A stretch of 25,521 nucleotides of DNA from DAOSWM01 sp035380045 (GTDB taxonomy: Bacteria > Bacteroidota > Bacteroidia > Bacteroidales > Tenuifilaceae), in the NCBI GenBank assembly GCA_035380045.1, contig DAOSWM010000046.1, forward strand, positions 1-25,521. Direction: 5' to 3'. Below are positions 15,733 to 24,432 of the stretch, one piece after another. A model generated the notes under the pieces. The model was given only the letters and a program-made list of their open reading frames with translations, ran no database searches and was not told where the DNA came from. The position numbers and the translations under genes were made by a program. Each line of letters begins with the position of its first letter. Within the stretch, counting starts at the first letter, position 1.

Positions 15733-17415
15733 CTAGAAAGAATATGTCGCCCCAATTTTCATGTTAAACTGCTGGGTTGGATAAAGATACCATGCATGGT
15801 GACGGTGGTTGGTTAAATTATTTAAATCGAGGAATGCTGAGAGCCTGCTGTTGTATCGGTACTCAACTCCAAGGTTTAAGTCAATAATTCCATCAATTTC
15901 TTGCGCGGCTCCAGTAAGCGATTGAATATACCTTTTACCCTCGATGTAGAAGCCCGATTTGAGCAGGATTTTATTTTGTAAATTGTACGTAATAAGTGCT
16001 CTCCCTAGGTAGTTTGGTTTATGCCAAGGTTCTTTGAGTTTATCCATGGAATAGGAGTTGAACTCGGCCTGCAGGAATATATTTATGCTGCTTGTGGCAG
16101 CAACAGTTAGCTCACCCAGAAACCGTTTGTGCTGAATATTATCGAAAACCACATTGAATCTATTTTCTAGGTATGTTCCGGTTGAACTTGGGTTAACGTA
16201 AAAGTACATGCTATCAACAAGCGAGAAGCTGGCGTTAACGTTATATGCAATCCTTGGGTTGAAATTTCCTTTCACTCCGCCCATCATAATAAACTTGTGG
16301 CGGGTGTTCCAAACATCGAGCCCAGGCTCAATCCAGGGATTCTCACTTAACAGCTTGGCGTAGTTATTGTCCTCTAGGTAACCGCTAAACTCAATGTATG
16401 GAATAACGTAATGGCTTACAATGTCGTACGACATGGTTCCAGTAGGGAAGAAGTGGGATTGATTCCCTGACGAGTTTGCATCGTAGGCGAAGTTAACCCC
16501 AATTTTTACGCGCCACTGTTTTCCGAAAAGCCCCATCCAGGGAGAGAAACGGAAAATAGTATTATTAGCAGAATCGAGCGTGCTGTTCTTCATATGATGG
16601 GTAAACTCAACGGTTCCGCCAACTCGTTCGGTTTTGAAGAACTTGTCAATTTCAGCCTTCAGGCTGAAGGTGTTCTGCTCCATGCCGTAGTTGTCAGCAA
16701 AAGCCTTAAAACCTCCGTTAAACTTATGGTTTATGTGGGTAGAGTCGCTATGCGTTGAGTGGTATGAAATGTCAACAAAAAGTGAACGTTGGTACTGTTC
16801 GTCGGGATTAAAACCAATTTGAGGTACAATAGGAATCGCCATTGTATCTACTCCGTAGAAGTTGTAGCTATAATACCTGAACCCTCCCGAAGCAGAAAGA
16901 ACCGATTTCTCGAACATCCTTTTCCCAAATGCCATGATGCTAGTTTTGGCGAAGCCCCCATCAACTTTGTCGTTGTTGTCAATCTTTATGTCTCCAAACG
17001 ATGAGTGATGCTTTACGGCAACTCCGTACGACCAATTTTTTGAACGTACATTGCTGAGGTAAAACTCAGCAAGCGGGGAGTTGTAATTTCCGTATCCAAA
17101 CTTAATGTAGCTTCTGTACACCTTGTTCAAGGGTTCAGCAACCATTCGGGCAGCAGGAATTGGCTTAACTGGGAACTCGGTTCGAACTGGCCGCAGCGCA
17201 AGGTTGTAGGTGAACGATGGGGTTAACTTAATCGTGTCTTCAACCTGGGGCATTTGGTTTATTTTAAATGCATCAGATATGCTTGGTTCGTAGGGTTTTA
17301 CAACCTGCACTTCTTTGGTTAAATCGTTCTCCTGACCATAAGAAGCAAGGTTTGCAACAAGTGTTATGAAGAACCCAAGTGTTATACTGAATACTGTTAC
17401 TCTATTTATTGTCAT
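15733..17415 (-). CDS. Beta-barrel outer-membrane protein (TonB-receptor-like barrel)
   Basis: A 560-residue exported protein, probably a beta-barrel in the outer membrane. Residues 1 to about 28 are a signal peptide (FSITLGFFITLVANLASYG). A short conserved-looking N-terminal segment follows (KEVQVVKPYEPSISDAFKI), known to me from Bacteroidota proteins loosely annotated as TonB-dependent receptors. The rest alternates aromatic and polar residues strand after strand (YIKFGYGNY, FRYYSYNFYG, AEFNSYSM) and ends in Phe (GATYSF), the usual BAM signal. There is no plug domain, and the length is too short for a standard TonB receptor (700-1000), so a transport role is not shown. Its ATG lies 46 bp after the stop of the TPR gene on the same strand, so the two are likely co-transcribed and may form one envelope complex. 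Confidence 0.75.
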   Translation of the reverse strand: MTINRVTVFSITLGFFITLVANLASYGQENDLTKEVQVVKPYEPSISDAFKINQMPQVEDTIKLTPSFTYNLALRPVRTEFPVKPIPAARMVAEPLNKVYRSYIKFGYGNYNSPLAEFYLSNVRSKNWSYGVAVKHHSSFGDIKIDNNDKVDGGFAKTSIMAFGKRMFEKSVLSASGGFRYYSYNFYGVDTMAIPIVPQIGFNPDEQYQRSLFVDISYHSTHSDSTHINHKFNGGFKAFADNYGMEQNTFSLKAEIDKFFKTERVGGTVEFTHHMKNSTLDSANNTIFRFSPWMGLFGKQWRVKIGVNFAYDANSSGNQSHFFPTGTMSYDIVSHYVIPYIEFSGYLEDNNYAKLLSENPWIEPGLDVWNTRHKFIMMGGVKGNFNPRIAYNVNASFSLVDSMYFYVNPSSTGTYLENRFNVVFDNIQHKRFLGELTVAATSSINIFLQAEFNSYSMDKLKEPWHKPNYLGRALITYNLQNKILLKSGFYIEGKRYIQSLTGAAQEIDGIIDLNLGVEYRYNSRLSAFLDLNNLTNHRHHAWYLYPTQQFNMKIGATYSF

Positions 17416-17461
17416 TGCGATTCGTTTCGTTTTCTGGTTACAAGTTCTGCCTTACCAATAG

Positions 17462-20400
17462 TTAGAATGACCACTTTACTCGAATGGTGTCGGCTTCGGT
17501 TCCTTTCTGTTTTTCTCTTTCTGTTTTTATAAGTTCGGAAAGTTTATCAGATGCCAAATCGATAATACCATCCTCAGTATTGGTGTACCCATCGAGTACG
17601 CTTTGGAGGGTTGCTTTTGCCTGAAAGAAGTCGTCCTTTTGGGCGTAAACATCTGCAAGCAGAATAAAGCTGTTGGCAAGCCAGTACTGGTGAGGAGTAT
17701 TTTGCTGCGCAAAGTTGAAAACTTCTGCTTCGCTCTTATCCAGGTCGCCCTTTTCAAAGTATATTTTTGCCATCATGTATTTGGCTTCTGCTCCCTGCGG
17801 CGATTTTACATTCTCCGAAAGATGAGCGAATTCGTCGAATGCATCGTCGGTGCGATTTAATGCAACCAGCGCATGAGCTCGCTCGTAGCGGGCTTCACGT
17901 TCAATTTCTGGTGGTAGTTTCTCGGTTATTAGAACTTTAGCAGCAGCCTCAACCACATCCTGAGGTTGGTTTAACTTGGAGGCTGAACGCAGTTTACCAA
18001 TCCTTGCTTCCAGAAGGTTTGTTTTAACATCGGCCAGCGTTTCCAGCAGGTCGAATACTTCGAATGCTTCGGCATGGCGTTCGGTTCGCATGTATATGTC
18101 GGAAACTGCAAGCAGGGTTTGCTCAGTAAACTGATTCTTCTGACGTTGAACCACGTAGTTGAAGTAGGGGAGGGCTTCCTCAATATTTCCTTGCTTGTAT
18201 AGGCAGTCGCCTATGTAGTAGTTGGCGTTAAGTACAAAGTTCCCTTTTGGGAATTCTTCGAGGTACTTGTTGAAGTTTTGAACGGTTTTCTGGCAATCGC
18301 CACTCATGTAAACTTTTTCCGTTGCGATGTATGAAAGTGAATCTTTCTCGGCCATGCTAACATTACCAAGGCTTCCGAGGGTTGAAGCATAATCAAAATA
18401 CTTGTTTACCTCGCCCATATCAACGTAAATGTTACGAAGACCAACGAGCGAATTCTTTGCTTCGGGCGAGCCTGGAAACTCTTCTACAACACGCTTGTAG
18501 TATTGCATGGCATTCTCGTTGTCGTTCTTGTTGTACGATGCAATGCCAAGTTGTACCAGTGCTTTTACGTAGTATGAACTTCCCGGAAAATCTTTCTCAA
18601 TTCTACTGTAGTATTCTTCTGCATTGTTGGTTTCGTTGAGGGCAAGGTAGGTTTCGGCCAGCTCAAAAAGGGCATCATCGAGGTAGTTCGATTCGGGGAA
18701 CTGGCTTACCATTTCCAGCAGGGTTTCAATTTTTTTCTGTGGACGCTCTACCAGTCCAAACGCAAACCCGCGTTGAAAGTAGGCGTAATCCACATCTATG
18801 GTATTCGTGTTTATGGCTTTCTCGTAGTAGTCGAGCGCAACCCAGTACCTTCTTTGTATGAAGTATGAGTCGCCAATTCGGTTGAATGCATCGCCCAGAA
18901 TCTGGTCGGTTTTCTTTGCCGCAATGGTTGTGTATTTTCTGAACCAAACTACGGCCTCATCGTAGTTCTTCAGCTTAAAGTTTGAGTAGCCAAGATTGTA
19001 GTGAGCCATTTGGTACTCGGGAAGGCTGAAGGAACCGGGCGATAGCAAAAAGAGGTTGAAGTCGGTTGATGCGCTGGCGTAATCATCGAGCCTGTAGTAG
19101 CTCTCGCCGCGCCAGTAAAGCGATTGGGCGTTTATTGTTTGGTTAAATTCAGGGTAGCTCAGCGAGAGGGTAAACAGTTCCTTTGCTTTAGGAAAGTTGA
19201 GGTTTTGGAAATGCTCCAACCCACGAAAGAAAGCAACCCGCTGGTATGCACTCTTTATGGAGGCATCCTTCACCCTAATTTTATCGAGCGCATCGAGGGC
19301 TTCCTGATAATTTTTTGTGTTTGAGTACGCCAGCACAAGGTAGTTGTGCGCTTCGTCAATTCGGGGACTTTCAGGGAAAAGTTCGATGTACTTCCTGAAC
19401 GCATCGATGGCTTCGTTGAATGGGTTATACAGCGTTTCGTATGTAATTTTTGCGAAGTTGAAAAGCGCATCCTCTTTAATTGACATGTCGAAATCATACT
19501 TCGAGGCCATTGCGAAAGCCTGGCGGGCTTTGGCTTTATCGTTCAGCTTTATGTAGCAATCGGCGAGGTGGTAGTTTGCGTTTTGGCTCAGCACATCCTC
19601 GTCGGTTGGAACACGCTCGAGGTACTTCACAGCCTCATCGTAATTGCTATTCCGGTAGTAAACAAAGCCAACAAGGTAGTTGTCCTCACGAGTAAGCGAT
19701 TGCGCTGTTTCCAAAAACTTCTCGATGAATGGTATCGCTTTTTCGTACTCTTTCAGGCGGTAGTACGATTCGCCAATTATACGCGCAATTTCGGGAGCCC
19801 TTTTTGGAGTTGCGTTCTCAAGTATTGGTGGAGCGTACTCAACAACTTTCTCATACTGTTTTTGCAGGAAGAATATTTGCGATATGTAGTACGGAACAAG
19901 GGGCGCAAACGTTTCATCGTTACTCAGCTTCTCAAATCCTTTCAGCGCAGTGGCGTAATTCTCTTGAGTGTATGAAATGTGTGAGTAGTAGTACGTTGCG
20001 GGTGATGAATACTTATTCTTAGTGTCCTTAATTTCAAAGAATGCCCGCCCTGCATGTTCAATGTCATCAACCATGAAGTAGCTGTAGCCAAGTTTGAAAA
20101 GAAGTTCGGCTCGTTGTTCCTTGCTAAATGCTCCCTTATCGGCTTGGTTCAGCCAGTAAATGGCGTCCTTGTACTTTTTTTCGCGGTAGCGAAGTTTCCC
20201 GAGTTCAAAGAACGCTTGGTTAACCTTTTGGTTGTCGGGGTAGCTGTTTATGAAGCTGCGAATGAGGTACTCGGCATCCTCGTTAAAAAGCTCAATGGCA
20301 CAGAGCGCATTGTAAAACTCCGACTCGCCACGCTGGTGAACCTCCTTGGGGTCGAACATGCTTGCAGCCAGCTTAAAATGCTGCTGAGCCGAAACGTAGT

Positions 20401-20536
20401 TGCCCTTTTCAAAAAGTTCTAAACCTTTCCTGTACAGTTTGTCGGGGTGTGTATACTTAAGGGTTTCCTGACTATACAGTAGGGATGATGTGTGAAGTAG
20501 TAGGAACGATAAAACAAATATTAAAAACTTATGCAT
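17462..20536 (-). CDS. Large exported TPR-repeat protein
   Basis: A 1024-residue protein with a signal peptide (residues 1-22, LIFVLSFLLLHTSSLLYSQ) and then almost nothing but tetratricopeptide-like helical repeats up to about residue 1000. The first is LYRKGLELFEKGNYVSAQQHFKLAA near 35; clear later ones include YEKVVEYAPPIL, YDEAVKYLERVP, YDEAVVWFRKYT, AEEYYSRIEKDFPGSSY and AMQYYKRVVEEFPGSPEA. The FPxS ends resemble those of BamD and YbgF-type periplasmic TPR proteins. No lipobox and no enzyme domain is present, so it is likely a soluble or membrane-associated periplasmic scaffold. Co-transcription with the beta-barrel gene 46 bp downstream suggests a partner. The function is unknown. Confidence 0.85.
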   Translation of the reverse strand: MHKFLIFVLSFLLLHTSSLLYSQETLKYTHPDKLYRKGLELFEKGNYVSAQQHFKLAASMFDPKEVHQRGESEFYNALCAIELFNEDAEYLIRSFINSYPDNQKVNQAFFELGKLRYREKKYKDAIYWLNQADKGAFSKEQRAELLFKLGYSYFMVDDIEHAGRAFFEIKDTKNKYSSPATYYYSHISYTQENYATALKGFEKLSNDETFAPLVPYYISQIFFLQKQYEKVVEYAPPILENATPKRAPEIARIIGESYYRLKEYEKAIPFIEKFLETAQSLTREDNYLVGFVYYRNSNYDEAVKYLERVPTDEDVLSQNANYHLADCYIKLNDKAKARQAFAMASKYDFDMSIKEDALFNFAKITYETLYNPFNEAIDAFRKYIELFPESPRIDEAHNYLVLAYSNTKNYQEALDALDKIRVKDASIKSAYQRVAFFRGLEHFQNLNFPKAKELFTLSLSYPEFNQTINAQSLYWRGESYYRLDDYASASTDFNLFLLSPGSFSLPEYQMAHYNLGYSNFKLKNYDEAVVWFRKYTTIAAKKTDQILGDAFNRIGDSYFIQRRYWVALDYYEKAINTNTIDVDYAYFQRGFAFGLVERPQKKIETLLEMVSQFPESNYLDDALFELAETYLALNETNNAEEYYSRIEKDFPGSSYYVKALVQLGIASYNKNDNENAMQYYKRVVEEFPGSPEAKNSLVGLRNIYVDMGEVNKYFDYASTLGSLGNVSMAEKDSLSYIATEKVYMSGDCQKTVQNFNKYLEEFPKGNFVLNANYYIGDCLYKQGNIEEALPYFNYVVQRQKNQFTEQTLLAVSDIYMRTERHAEAFEVFDLLETLADVKTNLLEARIGKLRSASKLNQPQDVVEAAAKVLITEKLPPEIEREARYERAHALVALNRTDDAFDEFAHLSENVKSPQGAEAKYMMAKIYFEKGDLDKSEAEVFNFAQQNTPHQYWLANSFILLADVYAQKDDFFQAKATLQSVLDGYTNTEDGIIDLASDKLSELIKTEREKQKGTEADTIRVKWSF

Positions 20537-20700
20537 AGTTTTCTTCTTGAAATTCGTGTAAAAATACTAATAAACATCAAAAGGAGAGAGGGAATTGAAA
20601 GCTATAATATTAACATCAAATTGTTGATAACTTAATAAATCCACTATTCTTTCATGATTTGGCGCTGTATCGTTGATAAATTCTACTGGTCAATCAAACT

Positions 20701-20729
20701 TTTGGTTGAAAAATTTGTTACTATATTTA
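20701..20729 (+). promoter_or_regulatory. Candidate promoter of idi
   Basis: TTTG at 20701-20704 and TATATTTA at 20722-20729 are spaced by 17 nt, a little short for a Bacteroidota promoter, and the -7 box is one base off consensus. It lies 41 nt before the ATG at 20771. The rest of the 234-bp divergent gap 20537-20770 is AT-rich, and I see nothing else in it. Confidence 0.45.
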
Positions 20730-20770
20730 CATAAACTAATTGGCATAAAAATTATTGTAAGCATTTAGGT

Positions 20771-21289
20771 ATGGATAGTTTCATAGCAACAGTTAATAGT
20801 AACGATGAAGTAATTGGTTTTAAGTCGAAAAGCGAAGTACATAGCAAGGGTGTTTTACATAGGGCATTCTCAATTTTTATTTTTAACTCAAAGGGAGAAC
20901 TTATGCTTCAGCAGCGTTCCCATGGGAAATATCATTCCCCCGGATTATGGACCAATACCTGTTGCAGCCACCTACCTGAGACTTTATCCATGAAAGAGAT
21001 TGTCCATCATAGGCTTACGGAAGAAATGGGTTTCGATACGGAGTTGAAATATGTTGGGAAATTCCACTACCAGGTTAACTTTGACAACGGCTTAACCGAG
21101 AATGAAATCGATCATATATACGTTGGGTTCTACGAAAAAAATCCATCGCCAAATCCCAAAGAGGTTGAAGCCTTCAGATGGATAAATATTTCTAGTTTAC
21201 TTGCTGAAATTGAAGAACAACCACAGAATTTTACTTACTGGTTAAAGTATATTTTGCATAATCATTCCGATTTGCTAAAAATCGAGTAA
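20771..21289 (+). CDS. idi: Isopentenyl-diphosphate delta-isomerase, type 1
   Basis: Interconverts IPP and DMAPP in the cytoplasm, balancing the two building blocks for quinones, undecaprenyl phosphate and other isoprenoids. The 172 residues match the length of bacterial Idi-1, a Nudix-fold enzyme. Metal and catalytic residues are in place: His24 and His30 (LHRAFSIFIFNSKG), the LWTNTCCSH motif in which Cys65 aligns with the catalytic Cys67 of E. coli Idi, and ENEIDH with Glu110 and Glu112. The helix with RLTEEMGF is the family's form of the Nudix box. It stands alone between two minus-strand genes, with its own promoter; its stop codon is 1 bp from that of the copper ATPase gene, and no terminator separates them. 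Confidence 0.95.
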   Translation: MDSFIATVNSNDEVIGFKSKSEVHSKGVLHRAFSIFIFNSKGELMLQQRSHGKYHSPGLWTNTCCSHLPETLSMKEIVHHRLTEEMGFDTELKYVGKFHYQVNFDNGLTENEIDHIYVGFYEKNPSPNPKEVEAFRWINISSLLAEIEEQPQNFTYWLKYILHNHSDLLKIE

Positions 21290-21290
21290 A

Positions 21291-23507
21291 CTAAACTTTC
21301 TTTGTCTGTAGTCGCAGGCTGTTGCTAACAACCGATACGGAACTTAGTGCCATTGCCATTCCTGCAATCATAGGATCGAACTGGAACCCAATTATCGGGT
21401 ATAGTATTCCCGCTGCTAACGGAATTCCAATAATATTGTAAACGAATGCCCAGAAGAGGTTCTGGCGAACCGTTTTCATGGTTAGCTTTGAAAGTTTAAT
21501 GGTTTTGGCAACTTGTTGCAGGTCGGAGTTTACGATTGTAATTTTTGCTACATCCATTGCAATATCTGAACCCTTTCCCATTGCAATACTAACATCAGCT
21601 CTAGCAAGAGCAAGAGAATCGTTTATGCCATCGCCAATCATGGCTACGTTACGTCCTTTTTTTTGTAGTTCAGAGATGAATTTCGCTTTATCTTCAGGTA
21701 GCATCGACGACTCGAATCGGTTTATTCCAACCTTTTCGGCAACCAGTTTTGCTGTTTTGTGGCTGTCGCCCGTTAGCATTATAGTTTTTATATTCAGCTT
21801 ATTAAATTCGACAATTGCTTGTTTTGAAGTATTTTTTATTTCATCGCCTATGCCAATTAGTGCAATTACTTTCTGGTTCTCTGCAAAGAAAACGCATGTG
21901 TTCCCATTGTTTCCAAGTTCCTCGGCTTCTAACAGAATGCTTTCATCAAGTGAAACACTGAACTTTCTCAAAAGGTTTTCGTTACCTGTTATATAGGTGG
22001 TGTTGTTGTGCTTAATTTTAACTCCCAAGCCTGTATAATAGTCGAATTCATCTATTTGAAGATTGGTAGTTTGCTTATTATTCAGCCATTCAACAATTGC
22101 TTCGGCAAGGGGATGTCCCGATTTCGATTCAATGGCATGAAGAATTGATTGGTACTCGTTCCTTTGGTTTTCAGCCACATACCAAATAAAATTGGTAACT
22201 TTTGGTTTTCCTTCGGTAACTGTTCCGGTTTTATCGAGAATAATCGTGTCGATTTTATGCGCTAGTTCAAGACTTTCTGCATCTTTTATCAAAATGTTGT
22301 TTTCGGCTCCTTTCCCAACGCCTACCATCACAGCGGTTGGGGTTGCCAAACCCAGCGCACATGGGCAGGCTACTGCAAGAACAGTTACCAGCGAAAGAAT
22401 TCCATGCACAAAGCCATGCTCACCACCAAGTATAATCCAAGTAGCAAAGCTAACTATAGCAATAACCATAACGCTTGGAACAAAAATCCCTGCAACTTTG
22501 TCGGCTATTTTCTGGATTGGCGCTTTTGAGCCCTGTGCCTCTTCAACCATTTTAACAATTCGGCTAAGAACAGTTTCCGAACCAACTTGCTCTGCACGAA
22601 CCTGCAGTGAACCTCTCTGGTTTGCCGTGCCGGCAAAAACTTTGTCGCCAGCTTTCTTTTCAGCAGGCATTGGTTCTCCGGTTATGGAACTTTCGTCGAT
22701 GGTTGAGCTTCCGGTTAGAACAACCCCATCGACTGGTATTCTGTTGCCGGGTTTTATTAATACCAAATCATTATGCTGAAGTTGTGAAATAGGAACCTCA
22801 TGGGGTTGCCCATCCCTTAGTAGCGTTGCATATTCGGGTTGAAAGCCCATTAGTTTTCTTATGGACGATGAAGTTTTGCTTTTTGCCCTTTCCTCAAGCC
22901 ATTTCCCAAGAAGAATGAATGTAATTATAACCGATGCCGACTCGTAGTAAACATGCGGTTTCAGTCCGCGAACTAGCCAGAATTCACCATAAAATGTATT
23001 GAAAACGCTGAAGAAGAAAGCAATACCCGTACTCAAAGCAACGAGGGTGTCCATATTCGCCTTTAAGTGTGTGGCTTGCTTATAGGCATTAACAAAAAAA
23101 CCACGACCAAACCAAAAAATTATGGGGATTGTAAGTAAAAACGATAGGTACGGCGTGTAATCCCAACCCATAAAGAACATTCCTAAAACAAACACTGGGA
23201 AAGTTAGAATTGCAGCCCATATGGTTTTACTTTTAATGCGCTCAAGTTCTCGTACTTTTTTTGCGTCAATAGAATCTCTATTGTTTTCGAGGTCAATAAG
23301 TAAATCGTACCCAATTGAGCGGATTACCTGTTGCAAAGTTTGGGGAGTAACCGAATTTGGGTCAAATTCAACCCAGGCAGTTTGGTTCGATAGATTTACA
23401 CCTGCATCGGCAACACCTTGCTGGCTTTTTAGCATGCTTTCAACGCTTGCCGAACAACCTGCGCACGACATCCCGGAAACGGGATAGATATGTTTCTCGG
23501 TTTTCAA
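21291..23507 (-). CDS. copA: Copper-exporting P1B-type ATPase
   Basis: Pumps Cu(I) out of the cytoplasm using ATP. One N-terminal heavy-metal domain carries GMSCAGC (Cys15, Cys18). The membrane part holds the ion motif CPC at residues 381-383 (CPCALGLATPTAV), the actuator domain has the TGEP motif, the phosphorylated aspartate is Asp425 in DKTGTVTEG, the SGHPLAEAIVEW segment with the HP pair follows, and GDGINDSLAL completes the P domain. The last helices show FVYN and MAMALSSVSVVSNSLRL, the Met/Ser set typical of the Cu(I) subgroup rather than Zn/Cd. At 738 residues it is of normal length. No CopZ or CueR gene is seen in the window. The upstream nitroreductase-like gene is 73 bp away on the same strand and could share a transcript. 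Confidence 0.93.
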   Translation of the reverse strand: MKTEKHIYPVSGMSCAGCSASVESMLKSQQGVADAGVNLSNQTAWVEFDPNSVTPQTLQQVIRSIGYDLLIDLENNRDSIDAKKVRELERIKSKTIWAAILTFPVFVLGMFFMGWDYTPYLSFLLTIPIIFWFGRGFFVNAYKQATHLKANMDTLVALSTGIAFFFSVFNTFYGEFWLVRGLKPHVYYESASVIITFILLGKWLEERAKSKTSSSIRKLMGFQPEYATLLRDGQPHEVPISQLQHNDLVLIKPGNRIPVDGVVLTGSSTIDESSITGEPMPAEKKAGDKVFAGTANQRGSLQVRAEQVGSETVLSRIVKMVEEAQGSKAPIQKIADKVAGIFVPSVMVIAIVSFATWIILGGEHGFVHGILSLVTVLAVACPCALGLATPTAVMVGVGKGAENNILIKDAESLELAHKIDTIILDKTGTVTEGKPKVTNFIWYVAENQRNEYQSILHAIESKSGHPLAEAIVEWLNNKQTTNLQIDEFDYYTGLGVKIKHNNTTYITGNENLLRKFSVSLDESILLEAEELGNNGNTCVFFAENQKVIALIGIGDEIKNTSKQAIVEFNKLNIKTIMLTGDSHKTAKLVAEKVGINRFESSMLPEDKAKFISELQKKGRNVAMIGDGINDSLALARADVSIAMGKGSDIAMDVAKITIVNSDLQQVAKTIKLSKLTMKTVRQNLFWAFVYNIIGIPLAAGILYPIIGFQFDPMIAGMAMALSSVSVVSNSLRLQTKKV

Positions 23508-23580
23508 TTCTTCTCTTTTTTATAGAAGAACAAGAAGTAATGAGAAATGTTCTAGCAGATAAATTGAAGAAAGCTAACCT

Positions 23581-24219
23581 CTATTCGGGGTGGTAACCGA
23601 CCGATTGACAAAGAACAACGTGCTTGTTTTCAGGAAGGTTCATGGTTTTCTTTAGTTCAATCTTATCAACAGCCCCTCTTACAACAGTTGCTAAATTCTC
23701 CGATGCGCAGAAAAGGTAAACGTTCTGGGCAATAAATGCAGCATCGGCAGCGGAGTACCAGTGCTTAACCTCTTCTGTCCTGTCGCCGGTCATTTTTGAG
23801 AAATCGGCAACGTAAACCAGGTTAATAGGAGCATCCTTTACGAAAGGCTGCCTGCCAGTTGCTTCTCTAATATCACCCTCCATGTAAAATTCAAGGGAGT
23901 TGCTCAACGAATTGTATATATAAACGCCTTTTGAAAGGCAAACGTAAATATCAATTTCTTGCCAGTTAACAGCGCTGGGCGCAGTTTTCAGGCCATTGTC
24001 AGGTCGGTTTATTCCGTTTGCTGCCCATAGAAGGTTCGATATTGTTTGTAAATCCAACTCTTTTGCTGAGAATTCTCTCGAAGTTATTCGCTTCGATAAT
24101 GCTTCCATCAGTGGCATTCCGCCGTTTGTTTTTGGTTCTGGAAGTTGAATGTTCCTGTTTTGCGAACAGCTCATAATGCTTAGAATTATAAAAAAAGATA
24201 CAAATAAAATTTTTTTCAT
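23581..24219 (-). CDS. SagB/nitroreductase-family lipoprotein
   Basis: A protein of the nitroreductase fold, close to the SagB-type group (FMN oxidoreductases). Taking the ATG at 24219 gives 212 residues, beginning with a clean lipoprotein signal (MKKILFVSFFIILSIMSC, lipid Cys18). An in-frame ATG at 24252 would put 11 basic residues in front; 24219 is preferred because AGGAAG stands 5-6 nt before it, one of the few good Shine-Dalgarno sites in the window, and because the signal then begins at once. Family landmarks: LMEALSKRITSREFSAKELDLQ, SNLLWAANGINRP, TAPSAVNWQEIDIYV, YSAADAAFIAQNVYLFC and the last strand with CQSVGYHPE. The substrate is unknown. Export of a flavoenzyme by the lipoprotein route is unusual but recurrent in Bacteroidota, as far as I recall. 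Upstream of copA on the same strand. Confidence 0.82.
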   Translation of the reverse strand: MKKILFVSFFIILSIMSCSQNRNIQLPEPKTNGGMPLMEALSKRITSREFSAKELDLQTISNLLWAANGINRPDNGLKTAPSAVNWQEIDIYVCLSKGVYIYNSLSNSLEFYMEGDIREATGRQPFVKDAPINLVYVADFSKMTGDRTEEVKHWYSAADAAFIAQNVYLFCASENLATVVRGAVDKIELKKTMNLPENKHVVLCQSVGYHPE

Positions 24220-24233
24220 TTTTCTTCCTATTT
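24214..24233 (-). promoter_or_regulatory. Ribosome binding site that decides the nitroreductase-like start
   Basis: On the minus strand AGGAAG stands a few bases before the ATG at 24219 (TAGGAAGAAAA-ATG). The upstream in-frame ATG at 24252 lacks such a site. This supports the shorter form with a lipoprotein signal. Confidence 0.55.
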
Positions 24234-24268
24234 TTTTCAAAATGGTTGCCATAAAGCTACAAAAAGAT

Positions 24269-24432
24269 GAGGGTGTCTCAAAAGTTCATTGTGTGACTCT
24301 GTGAAGGACACCGAGAAACTCAGTGAAAATTATAATTTATTGCATCACATTGTGTAACAGTGTGTCACAGAGAAGTCACAGAGTTACACAGAGGAGTAAA
24401 TATAATCCTTTTTAACTTTTGAGACAGCTCCT
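24269..24432. mobile_element. MITE-like element with terminal inverted repeats
   Basis: A perfect 13-bp inverted repeat, TGTCTCAAAAGTT at 24274-24286 and its complement at 24414-24426, bounds a segment of about 150-165 bp with no open reading frame. Flanking bases GAGGG and (inverted) GGAGC make the ends look like GAGNNTGTCTCAAAAG, the type of end I know from insertion sequences in Bacteroidota. Inside are shorter inverted and direct repeats built on CACAGAG and TTACACAG: TGTGACTCTGTG at 24292-24303 faces CACAGAGTTACA at 24378-24389, and TCACAGAG occurs at 24365-24372 and 24376-24383. It lies about 50 bp upstream of the nitroreductase-like start. No clear target-site duplication is seen. Interpreted as a non-autonomous element; a decayed IS end pair is possible. 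Confidence 0.6.

Noticed and set aside
17603..20422. Several plus-strand open frames of 66-135 codons opposite the TPR gene
   Set aside because: They lie wholly inside a clear 1024-residue coding region, show no domain, signal or promoter, and are shadows of its codon use.
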